Positions 30,829 through 37,358 of a DNA stretch of 37,358 nt are shown piece after piece. The translations under genes were made by a program, and so were the position numbers. The notes beneath the pieces are model-generated. The model saw nothing but the letters and a program-made list of their open reading frames with translations, had not been told where the DNA came from and did no database searches. The stretch lies in contig CADASK010000013.1 of assembly GCA_902790495.1 (NCBI GenBank), forward strand, positions 1 through 37,358, in the 5' to 3' direction. The number at the start of each line of letters is the position of its first letter. Position 1 is the first letter of the stretch. The stretch is from an uncultured Eubacteriales bacterium (lineage in GTDB: Bacteria; Bacillota; Clostridia; Christensenellales; Aristaeellaceae).

Positions 30829-31932
30829 TTATTCGCCCAGCTTCGTTTTCAGTGCGGCCAGATCCTCGGCGGACACGCCGGCCTTGAGGAGGTAGCTCTC
30901 CGCGGCGGCGGCCAGATCGACGCCCGCCAGGGACGCGCCCTTCTCCAGCCCGGCGACGGCGCGCAGCATCTCGCGGATGTTCTTCTCGGCGATCAGCTCA
31001 TACTGCTCGCTGCCCGGCTCGCTGCCGTAGTAGTTGGTGTAGCTGCGCATGTAGTCGGCCACGATCTCCTCCTCGGTGGCGCCCATCAGCGCCTCGAGAA
31101 TCATCGACGCGAAGCCGGCGCGGTCCTTGCCCTCTGTGCAGTGCACCAGGAAGGGCGGCTCCTCCTTCGCCAGGAAGGTGATGCCGGAGGCGAGGGTCTG
31201 GGCGTAGGTCTCGGTGGTGAAGTCGATGCCCATGCCCAGCGGAATCACATGGCCCGCCTCGTACAGCCCCTTGTAGAAGTCCGAGGTGAAGCCCTCCTCG
31301 GCGAAGTAGCCCGTCAGCTCCTCCACCGTGTTGGCGAGGTTCATCACCGACCGGATGCCCGCAGCCTCCGCCAGGGCGTTGGCATAGGGCGCGCGCCCGC
31401 GGGAATTGTTGACCGGCGTGGCGGAGCGGTACAGCCTGCCCGCGGCGATGTTCCCCACAGTGACCTCGCGGAAGTTGGCGAAGACCTCGTCGCTGGCATA
31501 GTCCGCGCGGTCGTCGCCGTAGACCAGGTTGTTGATCTGCTGCAGGGTCAGCGCGCCGCCCTTCTCCTTCAGCGTCAGGGTGACCTGGTCGCCCACGCCG
31601 ATGCCCGCGGTCTCGGCGAACCTGCCGTAGTTGATGCACACCGCGATGCAGGTGTGGCCCGGGTAGGCCCGCACCATGTACTCCCCGCGGTCGACATAGT
31701 AGCCGTTGAGGTAGGGGATGTCTCCGGTGTAGGTGCCCGCCTGCACGGTGACGATATCGCCCAGGGTGAAGCCGGCCTTCTCAAAGTCCTCGATGGTGAT
31801 GTCCAGCAGGGCGTGGCCGTACTTTTCGACCTCCGTGACCGTGCCGGTGACGGTCGGCCCTTCCGCGGAGGCGGTCAGCACCAGCGCGAGGGCCATCAGC
31901 AGGCAGAGCAGCAGAGCAGTCCATCTCTTCAT
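30829..31932 (-). CDS. Secreted tyrosine-protein-phosphatase-like protein with N-terminal SAM-hydroxide-transferase-like domain
   Basis: 367 aa from the ATG at 31932 (CAGGAGG 9 nt upstream). Signal peptide MKRWTALLLCLLMALALVLTASA. Residues 25-150 (TVTEVEKYGHALLDITIEDFEKAGFTLGDIVTV...GYYVDRGEYMVRAYPG) resemble the C-terminal barrel of SAM hydroxide adenosyltransferases; this part is tentative. Residues 160-340 are a Y_phosphatase3-type domain: LYRSATP, VMNLANTVEEL and the P-loop HCTEGKDR with Cys265 and Arg271. The HC-x5-R active site is intact, so phosphatase activity on phosphotyrosine or phosphoinositide-like substrates outside the cell is plausible. The last 40 residues are helical. Confidence 0.87.
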   Translation of the reverse strand: MKRWTALLLCLLMALALVLTASAEGPTVTGTVTEVEKYGHALLDITIEDFEKAGFTLGDIVTVQAGTYTGDIPYLNGYYVDRGEYMVRAYPGHTCIAVCINYGRFAETAGIGVGDQVTLTLKEKGGALTLQQINNLVYGDDRADYASDEVFANFREVTVGNIAAGRLYRSATPVNNSRGRAPYANALAEAAGIRSVMNLANTVEELTGYFAEEGFTSDFYKGLYEAGHVIPLGMGIDFTTETYAQTLASGITFLAKEEPPFLVHCTEGKDRAGFASMILEALMGATEEEIVADYMRSYTNYYGSEPGSEQYELIAEKNIREMLRAVAGLEKGASLAGVDLAAAAESYLLKAGVSAEDLAALKTKLGE

Positions 31933-32021
31933 CGTTCGATTCCTCCTGTCGTTCATCGGTGCGCGCGCCGGCCCTGAGCGCCGGCAGGCTGTCCGGATAC
32001 CGGGTTGAAGCTTCCATCCAC

Positions 32022-32027
32022 AGCATA
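32022..32027 (-). promoter_or_regulatory. Possible extended -10 of the phosphatase gene
   Basis: Minus strand TGG-TATGCT about 90 nt upstream of the start codon; no convincing -35. Tentative. Confidence 0.35.
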
Positions 32028-32138
32028 CCATAAAGCCCGGAAAATGGCTACCGGCTTCCCCGCGGATTCCGCAAAATGCCGCAGTTTTTTTTTCGACCCT
32101 TTTTCCGCAAAAAGCGGGCCTTTCTCCGCGCCACCCCC

Positions 32139-32157
32139 TTGACAGACTTGCTATAAT
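32139..32157 (+). promoter_or_regulatory. Extended -10 promoter of the zinc-GTPase operon
   Basis: TGC-TATAAT (TATAAT at 32152-32157) is an ideal extended -10. A perfect TTGACA at 32139-32144 lies only 7 nt upstream and cannot act as its -35. The leader of about 55 nt holds a small GGAGC/GCTCC stem. Confidence 0.6.
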
Positions 32158-32219
32158 GTAGAAGGAGCTAACCCGAGCAAAGGTCAGGCTCCGCAACGTA
32201 CAAAAGGAGCGATATTCCC

Positions 32220-33401
32220 ATGGTCAAGATCAATGTCATTTCTGGCTTCCTCGGCGCGGGCAAGACCACGCTGATCAAAAAGCTGCTGACCGGCAGCCTG
32301 AAGAATGAAAAGGTCGTTCTGCTGGAGAACGAATACGGCGAGATCGGCGTCGACGGCGCCTTCCTCAAGGACGCGGGCATCACCGTGACCGAGCTGAACG
32401 CCGGCTGCATCTGCTGCACCCTGGCGGGCGACTTCCAGGACGCCATCGACCAGCTGATCGACACCTATCACCCCGACCGCATCCTGGTGGAGCCCACGGG
32501 CGTGGGCAAGCTGAGCGAGATCCTCTCCGCCGTGGAGAAGGCCAAGGAGCGCCACGAGATCTCCGTGGGCGGCAGCGCCACCGTGGTGGACGCCAGCAAG
32601 GCCCGCATGTACATGAAGAACTTCGGCGAGTTCTTCGAGGATCAGGTGAAGAGCGCCTCCACCATCATCTTCAGCCGCACCCAGCTGCTGGACGCTGCCC
32701 GCGTGGAGAAGAGCCGCGCCCTGATCGCCGAGCTGCATCCCGACGCCCGCATCATCACCACCCCCTGGGACGACATGACCCCGGACTTTATGCTGGAGGT
32801 CATCGAGAACGGCAAGCCCATCTTCTTCACGCCCCTGGAGGATGAGGACGAGGATGAGGATGAGGATGAGCACGAGCATCACCATCATCACGACCACGAT
32901 GATGACGATGACGACGAGCATGAGCATCATCATCACGATCACGACGACGATGATGATGACGACGAGCACGAGCATCATCACCATGATCACGACGACGATG
33001 ACGACCACGACGAGCACGAGCATCATCACCATGATCATGATGACGACCATGACGAGCATGAGCATCACGGCCACGACCATCACCATCATCACCACCACCA
33101 TCACGGCGAGAGCGAGCACGACGCGGACGAGGTGTTCGACAACATCGGCGTGGAGACGGCCAGCCGCTACAGCCGCGAGGAGATCAGCGCCATGCTGGAG
33201 CAGCTGGGCGACGAGGAGGAGTATGGCCGCGTGCTGCGCGCCAAGGGCATCCTCCAGGACAAGGACGGCCAGTGGTTCCAGTTCGACTATGTGCCCGGTG
33301 AGACCGAGATGCGCGACAGCGGCGCGGACTACACGGGCCGCCTGTGCGTGATCGGCGCGCACCTGGACGAGAAAGCGCTGCGGGAGCTGTTCAAACTATG
33401 A
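32220..33401 (+). CDS. COG0523 (CobW/ZNG1-type) GTPase with long His/Asp metal-binding tract
   Basis: 393 aa, ATG after AAAAGGAG. P-loop GFLGAGKTT (9-17), switch motif ENEYGEIGVD (36-45), the metal-relay CICC motif (63-66), EPTGVGK (91-97), and a CobW C-terminal domain after about 310. The usual guanine-recognition NKxD is SRTQ (152-155). Residues 207-303 are almost only His, Asp and Glu in about five copies of a DEHEHHHHDHDDDD unit, an obvious reservoir or docking site for zinc (or nickel/cobalt). Family members use GTP hydrolysis to hand zinc to client enzymes under limitation. Overlaps the next GTPase gene by ATGA. No Zur box recognised. Confidence 0.92.
   Translation: MVKINVISGFLGAGKTTLIKKLLTGSLKNEKVVLLENEYGEIGVDGAFLKDAGITVTELNAGCICCTLAGDFQDAIDQLIDTYHPDRILVEPTGVGKLSEILSAVEKAKERHEISVGGSATVVDASKARMYMKNFGEFFEDQVKSASTIIFSRTQLLDAARVEKSRALIAELHPDARIITTPWDDMTPDFMLEVIENGKPIFFTPLEDEDEDEDEDEHEHHHHHDHDDDDDDEHEHHHHDHDDDDDDDEHEHHHHDHDDDDDHDEHEHHHHDHDDDHDEHEHHGHDHHHHHHHHHGESEHDADEVFDNIGVETASRYSREEISAMLEQLGDEEEYGRVLRAKGILQDKDGQWFQFDYVPGETEMRDSGADYTGRLCVIGAHLDEKALRELFKL
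32838..33111 (+). repeat. In-frame tandem repeat encoding the His/Asp tract
   Basis: About five units of roughly 42-48 nt built on GAGCACGAGCATCATCAC-like and GATGACGACGA-like runs, encoding DEHEHHHHDHDDDD(D/H). Length probably varies between strains by slippage or recombination. Confidence 0.85.
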
Positions 33402-34351
33402 GAGAGCCAACCATCATCCCGGTCTACATGCTGACCGGTTTCCTGGAGAGCGGCAAGACCACCATGATCCGCTCCATGCTGAGCGACGAGGGCTTCTCGG
33501 ACGGCCAGAAGACCCTCATCCTCTCCTGCGAGGACGGCATGGAGGAGCTGGAGGAGGACGAGCTGCGCAAGTACAACGCGGTGCTGGAGAGCTTTGACGC
33601 GGCGGAGGAGATGACGAGCCTGCGCCTGAAGGAGCTGAACACCAAGCATAAGCCGGAGCGCGTCTTCATCGAGTACAACAACATCTGGGGTCTGGAGAAG
33701 ATCGCGGGCGTGAAGATGCCGCCCCGCTGGGAGCTGGTGCAGATCATCACCCTGGCCGACGGCACCACCTTCGACAACTACATGACCAACCTGCGCAAGG
33801 TGATCACCGATCCGATGAAGGCGGCGGATCTGATCCTGATCAACCGCTGCGGCCCGGACTTCAACAAGAGCGGCTGGCGCAAGCAGCTACGCGCCTTGAA
33901 CCCGGCGGCCAACATCCTCTTCGAGAACCTCGACGGCACCACCGAGGACGGCGTGGCCGACGAGGATCTGCCCTACGACATGAAGGCGGACATCATCGAC
34001 GTGACCGAGGATCAGTTCGGCACCCTCTATCTGGACGCGATGGATCACCCCGAGCGCTACGACGGGAAGACCCTGCGCGTGGTGGGCCAGCCCTTCCCCG
34101 ACAGCTCCTTCCCCCAGGGCTTCTACTATTTCGGCCGCTACGCCATGACCTGCTGCGCCAACGACATCGCGCGCTGCGGCTGGGTCTGCCAGGGCACCGA
34201 GAAGCCCGACCCCAAGGCCTTCATCCGCCTGACCGCCAAGTGCGAGCGGGTGGAAAGCCCCGATGGCCAGGCCGCCGTGCTCCTGCACGAGATCAAGACC
34301 GAGCGGACGAACCCGCCCAAGGAGAAGGTCGTCACCTTCTCCAATCCGTAA
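33398..34351 (+). CDS. CobW-type GTPase fused to a DUF1980 (TIGR03943-like) domain
   Basis: 317 aa; its ATG overlaps the preceding stop (ATGA). P-loop GFLESGKTT (14-22) and a CobW-like NTPase core, but the CxCC metal-relay motif is missing (LSCEDGMEEL instead). Residues 203-285 (FGTLYLDAMDHPERYDGKTLRVVGQ...GFYYFGRYAMTCCANDIARCGWVC) look like the DUF1980 domain of TIGR03943 (YcgQ) proteins, with the Cys-Cys and further cysteines at 252-264 able to bind metal. YcgQ-type proteins elsewhere are membrane partners encoded beside COG0523 GTPases, so this appears to be a fusion of the pair. Likely works with the His-rich GTPase in zinc delivery. Confidence 0.85.
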   Translation: MREPTIIPVYMLTGFLESGKTTMIRSMLSDEGFSDGQKTLILSCEDGMEELEEDELRKYNAVLESFDAAEEMTSLRLKELNTKHKPERVFIEYNNIWGLEKIAGVKMPPRWELVQIITLADGTTFDNYMTNLRKVITDPMKAADLILINRCGPDFNKSGWRKQLRALNPAANILFENLDGTTEDGVADEDLPYDMKADIIDVTEDQFGTLYLDAMDHPERYDGKTLRVVGQPFPDSSFPQGFYYFGRYAMTCCANDIARCGWVCQGTEKPDPKAFIRLTAKCERVESPDGQAAVLLHEIKTERTNPPKEKVVTFSNP

Positions 34352-34357
34352 GCCACG

Positions 34358-34400
34358 GAGAATCGACCGGCGCTGCCCTTCTGCAACGCCGGTCGTTCTC
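34358..34400. other. Intergenic hairpin without U-tract
   Basis: GAGAA-T-CGACCGGCG pairs with CGCCGGTCGTTCTC (one bulged T), directly upstream of the ribosome binding site at 34405. No T-run follows on either strand, so it is more likely an mRNA-stability or processing element than a terminator. Confidence 0.5.
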
Positions 34401-34418
34401 GCATAAGGAGGTGCTTCC

Positions 34419-35585
34419 ATGCGGCGCAAGTTATCCCTGCTGTTCGCCATGTCCTGTCTCTTCCTCACCGGCGTCCCCGCGGGGATGGCCCACGCTGAGG
34501 CTGTCCCCCACCTGACCCTGACCGCCATCAACGTCAGCAAGGCGGACTGCCTGCTGCTGCGCAGTGGCTCCTCCTGCTACATGATCGACACCGGCACCGC
34601 CGAGAGCTGGGGCCATGTGTCCGCCGCCCTCAGGCAGTACGGCATCACCCGGCTGGACGGCGTCATCATCACCCACACCCACAAGGATCACGCCGGCGGC
34701 GCCATGGCCCTGGCCCAGAGCGGCCTGGAGATCGGCGGCTGGTATACCTCGGCCTATTTCGCCGATGTGAAGCTCAAGAAGCATCCGGCCGTGCTGGCCG
34801 CCGCCGTGCGCGACGCGGACATCACCTGGCTCAAGGGCGGCGACACCCTGCCCCTGGACGGCGGCACCCTGCGCGTGCTCGGCCCTGTGAGCGAGAGCGA
34901 CACGGAGAACTGCAATTCCCTGGTGCTGCTGGCGGAAACCGCCGACGGCTCCATCCTGCTGGCCGGCGACATGGAGTTCCCCGAGGAGCAGGAGCTGATG
35001 GCCGCCGGGCTCATCAGCCACGCGGATGTGCTGAAGGTCGGCAATCACGCGGAGGACGACGCGACCTCCGATGCCTTCGCCAAGGCTGTCAGCCCGAAGC
35101 TGGCGGTGATCTCCACCGACTCCGTGGCCGAGCCCGACACCCCCGCCCAGCGCGTGCTCCGGGCCCTCAAGGCCGCCGGCGCGCAGCTGGCCCAGACCCA
35201 GACCGCCGAGGTTGCCGTGGAGGTCACCCTGGTCTCCGGCGAGCCGCAGGTGGCCCTGGTGAAGCGCGAGGGCTGGCCCGCCATGGCCGAGGGCGTAAAG
35301 CTGACCGCCCGGGACAGCAAGGCCGATTGCGTGCGCCTGGCCAACACGGGCAGCGCCGCCGTGGATCTCTCCGGCTGGTTCATCTACTCCGATCGCGGCA
35401 AGGAGACCTTCGTCTTCCCGGAGGGCTCGTCCATCGCCCCCGGCGCGGAGCTGACCGTGGCCGCCCAGGACAGCTCCGTGGTCGGCGACTACCTCTGGCC
35501 CGAGAAGAAGGTGTGGCACAAGTCCAAGGACGACAAGGCGATCCTCTGCGACGCCTGTGGCCGCATCGTGGACGAGCTGGACTGA
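34419..35585 (+). CDS. Secreted metallo-beta-lactamase-fold hydrolase with lamin-tail domain
   Basis: 388 aa, ATG after AAGGAGG. Signal peptide of about 27 residues (MRRKLSLLFAMSCLFLTGVPAGMAHA). Residues 30-270 form a ComEC/Rec2-like metallo-beta-lactamase domain: NVSKADCLLLRSGSSCYMIDTGT, the metal motif HTHKDH (86-91), LLAGDMEF and KVGNHAEDD. Residues about 288-388 resemble a lamin-tail domain (VRLANTGSAAVDLSGWFIYSDRGKETFVFPEGSSIAPGAELTV). In stand-alone form this architecture suggests an extracellular nuclease or phosphodiesterase acting on DNA or nucleotides, with the lamin-tail part for binding. Its exact substrate is unknown. Follows the zinc-GTPase operon by 67 nt. Confidence 0.87.
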   Translation: MRRKLSLLFAMSCLFLTGVPAGMAHAEAVPHLTLTAINVSKADCLLLRSGSSCYMIDTGTAESWGHVSAALRQYGITRLDGVIITHTHKDHAGGAMALAQSGLEIGGWYTSAYFADVKLKKHPAVLAAAVRDADITWLKGGDTLPLDGGTLRVLGPVSESDTENCNSLVLLAETADGSILLAGDMEFPEEQELMAAGLISHADVLKVGNHAEDDATSDAFAKAVSPKLAVISTDSVAEPDTPAQRVLRALKAAGAQLAQTQTAEVAVEVTLVSGEPQVALVKREGWPAMAEGVKLTARDSKADCVRLANTGSAAVDLSGWFIYSDRGKETFVFPEGSSIAPGAELTVAAQDSSVVGDYLWPEKKVWHKSKDDKAILCDACGRIVDELD

Positions 35586-35607
35586 GCTCCGCAAAAATCC
35601 GCACGAC

Positions 35608-35656
35608 AAAAGCCTGCATCCGCGTGTCGATGCCCTCGCACGCCGGCAGGCTTTTT
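35608..35656. terminator. Terminator between convergent genes
   Basis: AAAAGCCTGC (35608-35617) pairs with GCAGGCTTTT (35646-35655); the stem is A-rich on the left and T-rich on the right, serving both the hydrolase and the helicase genes. Confidence 0.85.
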
Positions 35657-35681
35657 CTGTACGTATTTGTTTCCGCTTCGA

Positions 35682-36866
35682 TCAGATATGCTCGAAGAAC
35701 GGTTCGCCCTCGGCGTTGCGCAGCACGCCGTCCTCAAAGTGCAGCGGCACAGGCTTGGCGATCATGTACTTCAGAATCTCGTCCATGCGCACGCTCTCCT
35801 GGAAGGTGACCAGGGAGAAGCTCACGCCGTGCTTGTGGGCGCGGCCCGTGCGGCCGATGCGGTGCAGATAATACTCGTTCTCGTTGGGCAGGTCAAAGTT
35901 GATGACCGCCTCCACGTCGTCCACGTCGATGCCGCGGGCGGCCACGTCCGTGGAGACCAGCACCGGGAAGCGTCCCTTCTTGAAGTCGCTCATCACCACG
36001 TTCCGCTTGCTCTGGGGGATGTCCCCGTGCAGGGCCTGGGCGTCATAGCCCTCCTTCTGCAGGCGGCTGGTGAGGCGGTCGGTCATGAACTTGGTGTTGC
36101 AGAACACCATCACCCGGCCGTACACGTCCGAATCCAGCAGGTAGAGCAGGTCGTCGATCTTGCGGTCGTGCTCGGTGGCGATGACGTACTGGGTGATCTG
36201 CGGCCGGTCCTCCTTGGTCGCCTCCACGGTGATCTCCACCGGGTCGTGCTGGTACTTCCAGGCGATGGTCAACACATCCTGGTTGGTGGTGGCGGAGAAG
36301 AGCACCAGCTGGCGCTCGGTGGGCGTGGCCTCGATGATCTTCGTGACGTCCTTCACGAAGCCCATGTTGAGCATCTCGTCCGCCTCGTCCAGCACCATGG
36401 TGTGCACGGCGTCCAGGCGGATGTTGCCCCGGTTCATGTGGTCCAGCAGGCGGCCCGGCGTGGCGATGATGATCTGGGGCTTGCGCTTGAGCGCGTTGAT
36501 CTGCTTGGAGAAGGGCTGGCCGCCGTAGATCACGGCGATGCGGCAGCCCGGGATGTGCTTGGCCAGCTTGGTCAGCTCCTCGCCGATCTGCACGGCCAGC
36601 TCGCGGGTCGGCGACAGCACGACCTCCTGGATCCGGCTGTCCTTGAGCTGGACGTATTCCAGCATCGGGATGCCGAAGGCGCAGGTCTTGCCGGTGCCTG
36701 TGGGCGCGATGGCGTTGATGTCCACACCGCGCATCATCAATGGGATGGTCTTTTTCTGAACCGTGCTGGGCTCGGTGAAGCCCATGTCCGCCACAGCGAG
36801 CATGATCTCCTTGGAGAGATCCATTTCCTCAAAGCTCTGTGGCAGGTTTTCCTGGGTATCCGACAA
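35682..36866 (-). CDS. DEAD-box RNA helicase, minimal core type
   Basis: 394 aa. Starts at a TTG (36866) with GAAAGGGG about 10 nt upstream. Q-motif region SFEEMDLS...TEPSTVQKKTIP, motif I APTGTGKT (54-61), PTREL (86-90), TPGRLLDH, DEAD (160-163), SATT, VFCNT, STDVAARGID and HRIGRTGR are all present. There is no RNA-binding C-terminal extension, so it is the bare two-domain helicase, smaller than CshA/DeaD/DbpA. Expected in RNA unwinding during ribosome assembly, mRNA decay or cold adaptation. Encoded 16 nt after the TSCPD gene on the same strand. Confidence 0.95.
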   Translation of the reverse strand: MSDTQENLPQSFEEMDLSKEIMLAVADMGFTEPSTVQKKTIPLMMRGVDINAIAPTGTGKTCAFGIPMLEYVQLKDSRIQEVVLSPTRELAVQIGEELTKLAKHIPGCRIAVIYGGQPFSKQINALKRKPQIIIATPGRLLDHMNRGNIRLDAVHTMVLDEADEMLNMGFVKDVTKIIEATPTERQLVLFSATTNQDVLTIAWKYQHDPVEITVEATKEDRPQITQYVIATEHDRKIDDLLYLLDSDVYGRVMVFCNTKFMTDRLTSRLQKEGYDAQALHGDIPQSKRNVVMSDFKKGRFPVLVSTDVAARGIDVDDVEAVINFDLPNENEYYLHRIGRTGRAHKHGVSFSLVTFQESVRMDEILKYMIAKPVPLHFEDGVLRNAEGEPFFEHI

Positions 36867-36882
36867 AATGATGCCCCTTTCG

Positions 36883-37131
36883 TTACGCTTGCTGCTGGTA
36901 GGCGCGGATGGCTCGGGAGAGCTGATCCGGACAGGAGGTGTCGCCGCGGCAGGGAATGCCCGCCAGCATATCCGCCACCTCGCTCGCCTTGCGGCCGATC
37001 ACCATGCGGTTCAGGCCCTCGGTGTTGCCCCTGCAGCCCTTGATGATCTTGCAGTAGGTGATGATGCCCTGCTCGTCGATCTCCAGGTCGATGCCGGTGG
37101 AGCAGGTGCCTTTGGTTGTGTAATGGTACAT
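36883..37131 (-). CDS. TSCPD-domain protein (TIGR03905-like)
   Basis: 82 aa from the ATG at 37131 (TGAGGAG about 10 nt upstream); a longer frame into the truncated repeat is rejected. Contains CRGDTSCPDQLSRAI (61-75), the motif that names the family, plus conserved Cys10, Cys27 and Cys33, likely a metal site. The same domain ends some vitamin-B12-dependent ribonucleotide reductases, but the stand-alone form has no established function. It lies upstream of the DEAD-box gene and is probably co-transcribed with it. Confidence 0.9.
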   Translation of the reverse strand: MYHYTTKGTCSTGIDLEIDEQGIITYCKIIKGCRGNTEGLNRMVIGRKASEVADMLAGIPCRGDTSCPDQLSRAIRAYQQQA

Positions 37132-37166
37132 CGGAATGGTCTCCTCATACGATCCATGGACAAAAC

Positions 37167-37189
37167 GGCAGCAGGGATTCCGCGCCTGT
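37167..37189 (+). repeat. Truncated copy H of the dispersed repeat
   Basis: GGCAGCAGGGATTCCGCGCC matches the left 20 bases of the full copies, then breaks off at TGTAACC, so hairpin 1 has lost its right arm and hairpin 2 is absent. The break point abuts the tuf terminator. Confidence 0.7.
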
Positions 37190-37199
37190 AACCTGACAA

Positions 37200-37231
37200 A
37201 AGGCACTCTCCCCGCATAGGGAGAGTGCCTT
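37200..37231 (-). terminator. Terminator of tuf
   Basis: 13-bp stem AAGGCACTCTCCC / GGGAGAGTGCCTT, loop CGCATA; on the minus strand followed by TTGTC, giving a short T-run (TTTTG). Lies 36 nt past the tuf stop codon. Confidence 0.85.
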
Positions 37232-37266
37232 CCGCGTGGTTACACGTTTTTGTCTTTCTCTCGAAA

Positions 37267-37358
37267 TTACTCGATGACCTTCGCGACGACGCCGGAACCG
37301 ACCGTGCGGCCACCCTCGCGGATAGCGAAGCGCAGGCCCTGCTCCATGGCGATGGGCG
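37267..37358 (-). CDS. tuf: Translation elongation factor Tu, C-terminal end (partial)
   Basis: The last 30 codons of a gene entering from the right. The minus strand reads [29 protein letters not shown] and a TAA stop, the almost invariant C-terminus of EF-Tu domain III. The first residue is split by the window edge. The 36-nt gap and hairpin downstream mark the end of what is normally the str operon or a stand-alone tuf unit. Confidence 0.95.
   Translation of the reverse strand, partial: PIAMEQGLRFAIREGGRTVGSGVVAKVIE

Noticed and set aside
32062-32093. GCGG/CCGC stem followed by nine Ts, looking like a plus-strand terminator
   Set aside because: There is no plus-strand gene upstream for it to end and the stem is only 4 bp; left as unexplained intergenic sequence.
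32838-33111. Possible CRISPR or satellite array
   Set aside because: Units are contiguous without unique spacers and lie in frame inside a GTPase gene.
32184-33362. Minus-strand frame opposite the His/Asp tract giving long runs of Val, Met, Leu and Ile that look like membrane spans
   Set aside because: It is simply the reverse complement of CAT/GAC/GAT codons; no ribosome site and no conserved sequence.

Overview
The window is a GC-rich (by eye above 60% G+C) bacterial chromosome segment with strong AGGAGG-type ribosome binding sites, split single-domain ChrA genes, CUT1 sugar transporters without their own ATPase, COG0523 zinc GTPases and short MKK-type signal peptides. Together these point to an anaerobic, gut- or rumen-type member of the Clostridia (Bacillota). 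A Christensenellales-like lineage is my guess from style, not something the sequence proves. No rRNA, tRNA, CRISPR array, phage or insertion sequence was seen.

Left half, minus strand (10824 down to 1): a carbohydrate uptake and catabolism cluster. It reads DUF4838 protein, two CUT1 permeases and a sugar-binding protein, then (after a hairpin and several dispersed repeats) two xylose-isomerase-like TIM-barrel enzymes flanking a Gfo/Idh/MocA oxidoreductase, a collapsed remnant of a second Gfo/Idh/MocA gene, a ROK-family regulator, and the start of an SsuC/TauC-type permease cut by the window edge.

Centre, plus strand (11028-21002): a ten-gene operon fired from a promoter divergent to the left cluster. 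It holds a GH3 beta-glycosidase, class II aldolase, a divergent triosephosphate-isomerase homologue, a LarA (nickel-pincer racemase) homologue, two half-size chromate-type transporters, a phosphofructokinase homologue, a phosphoglucose-isomerase homologue and a small DUF3574-like protein, ending in a 17-bp-stem terminator. It looks like glycolysis, but the PGI- and TIM-like enzymes keep their catalytic residues while the loops that normally grip phosphate are rewritten, and the PFK- and LarA-like proteins also differ at key positions. My leading hypothesis is a dedicated EMP-like pathway for a hexose analogue that is not an ordinary 6-phosphate sugar, with ChrA exporting an anionic end product. 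This is the most interesting part of the window. The two divergent promoters each carry an AT-rich palindrome over the -10 region, so both arms are probably controlled together.

Right of the operon: a GH120 beta-xylosidase and a GH1 beta-glucosidase (both minus strand, no signal peptide, so intracellular processing of imported oligosaccharides) with a broken DUF3990 gene between them. Then follow housekeeping and cell-surface genes: a DUF218 membrane protein, a small secreted protein, rarA, a secreted peptidoglycan-binding protein, a secreted tyrosine-phosphatase-like protein, a two-gene zinc-chaperone-type GTPase operon (one with a large His/Asp repeat tract, one fused to a DUF1980-like domain), a secreted metallo-beta-lactamase-fold/lamin-tail protein, a DEAD-box helicase with a TSCPD protein, and the 3' end of tuf.

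Scattered through intergenic spaces are seven full copies and one truncated copy of a structured repeat (two hairpins with compensatory base changes), all in the same orientation. Two copies carry a 62-65 nt insert in the loop of the second hairpin, and that insert also shows a compensatory change.
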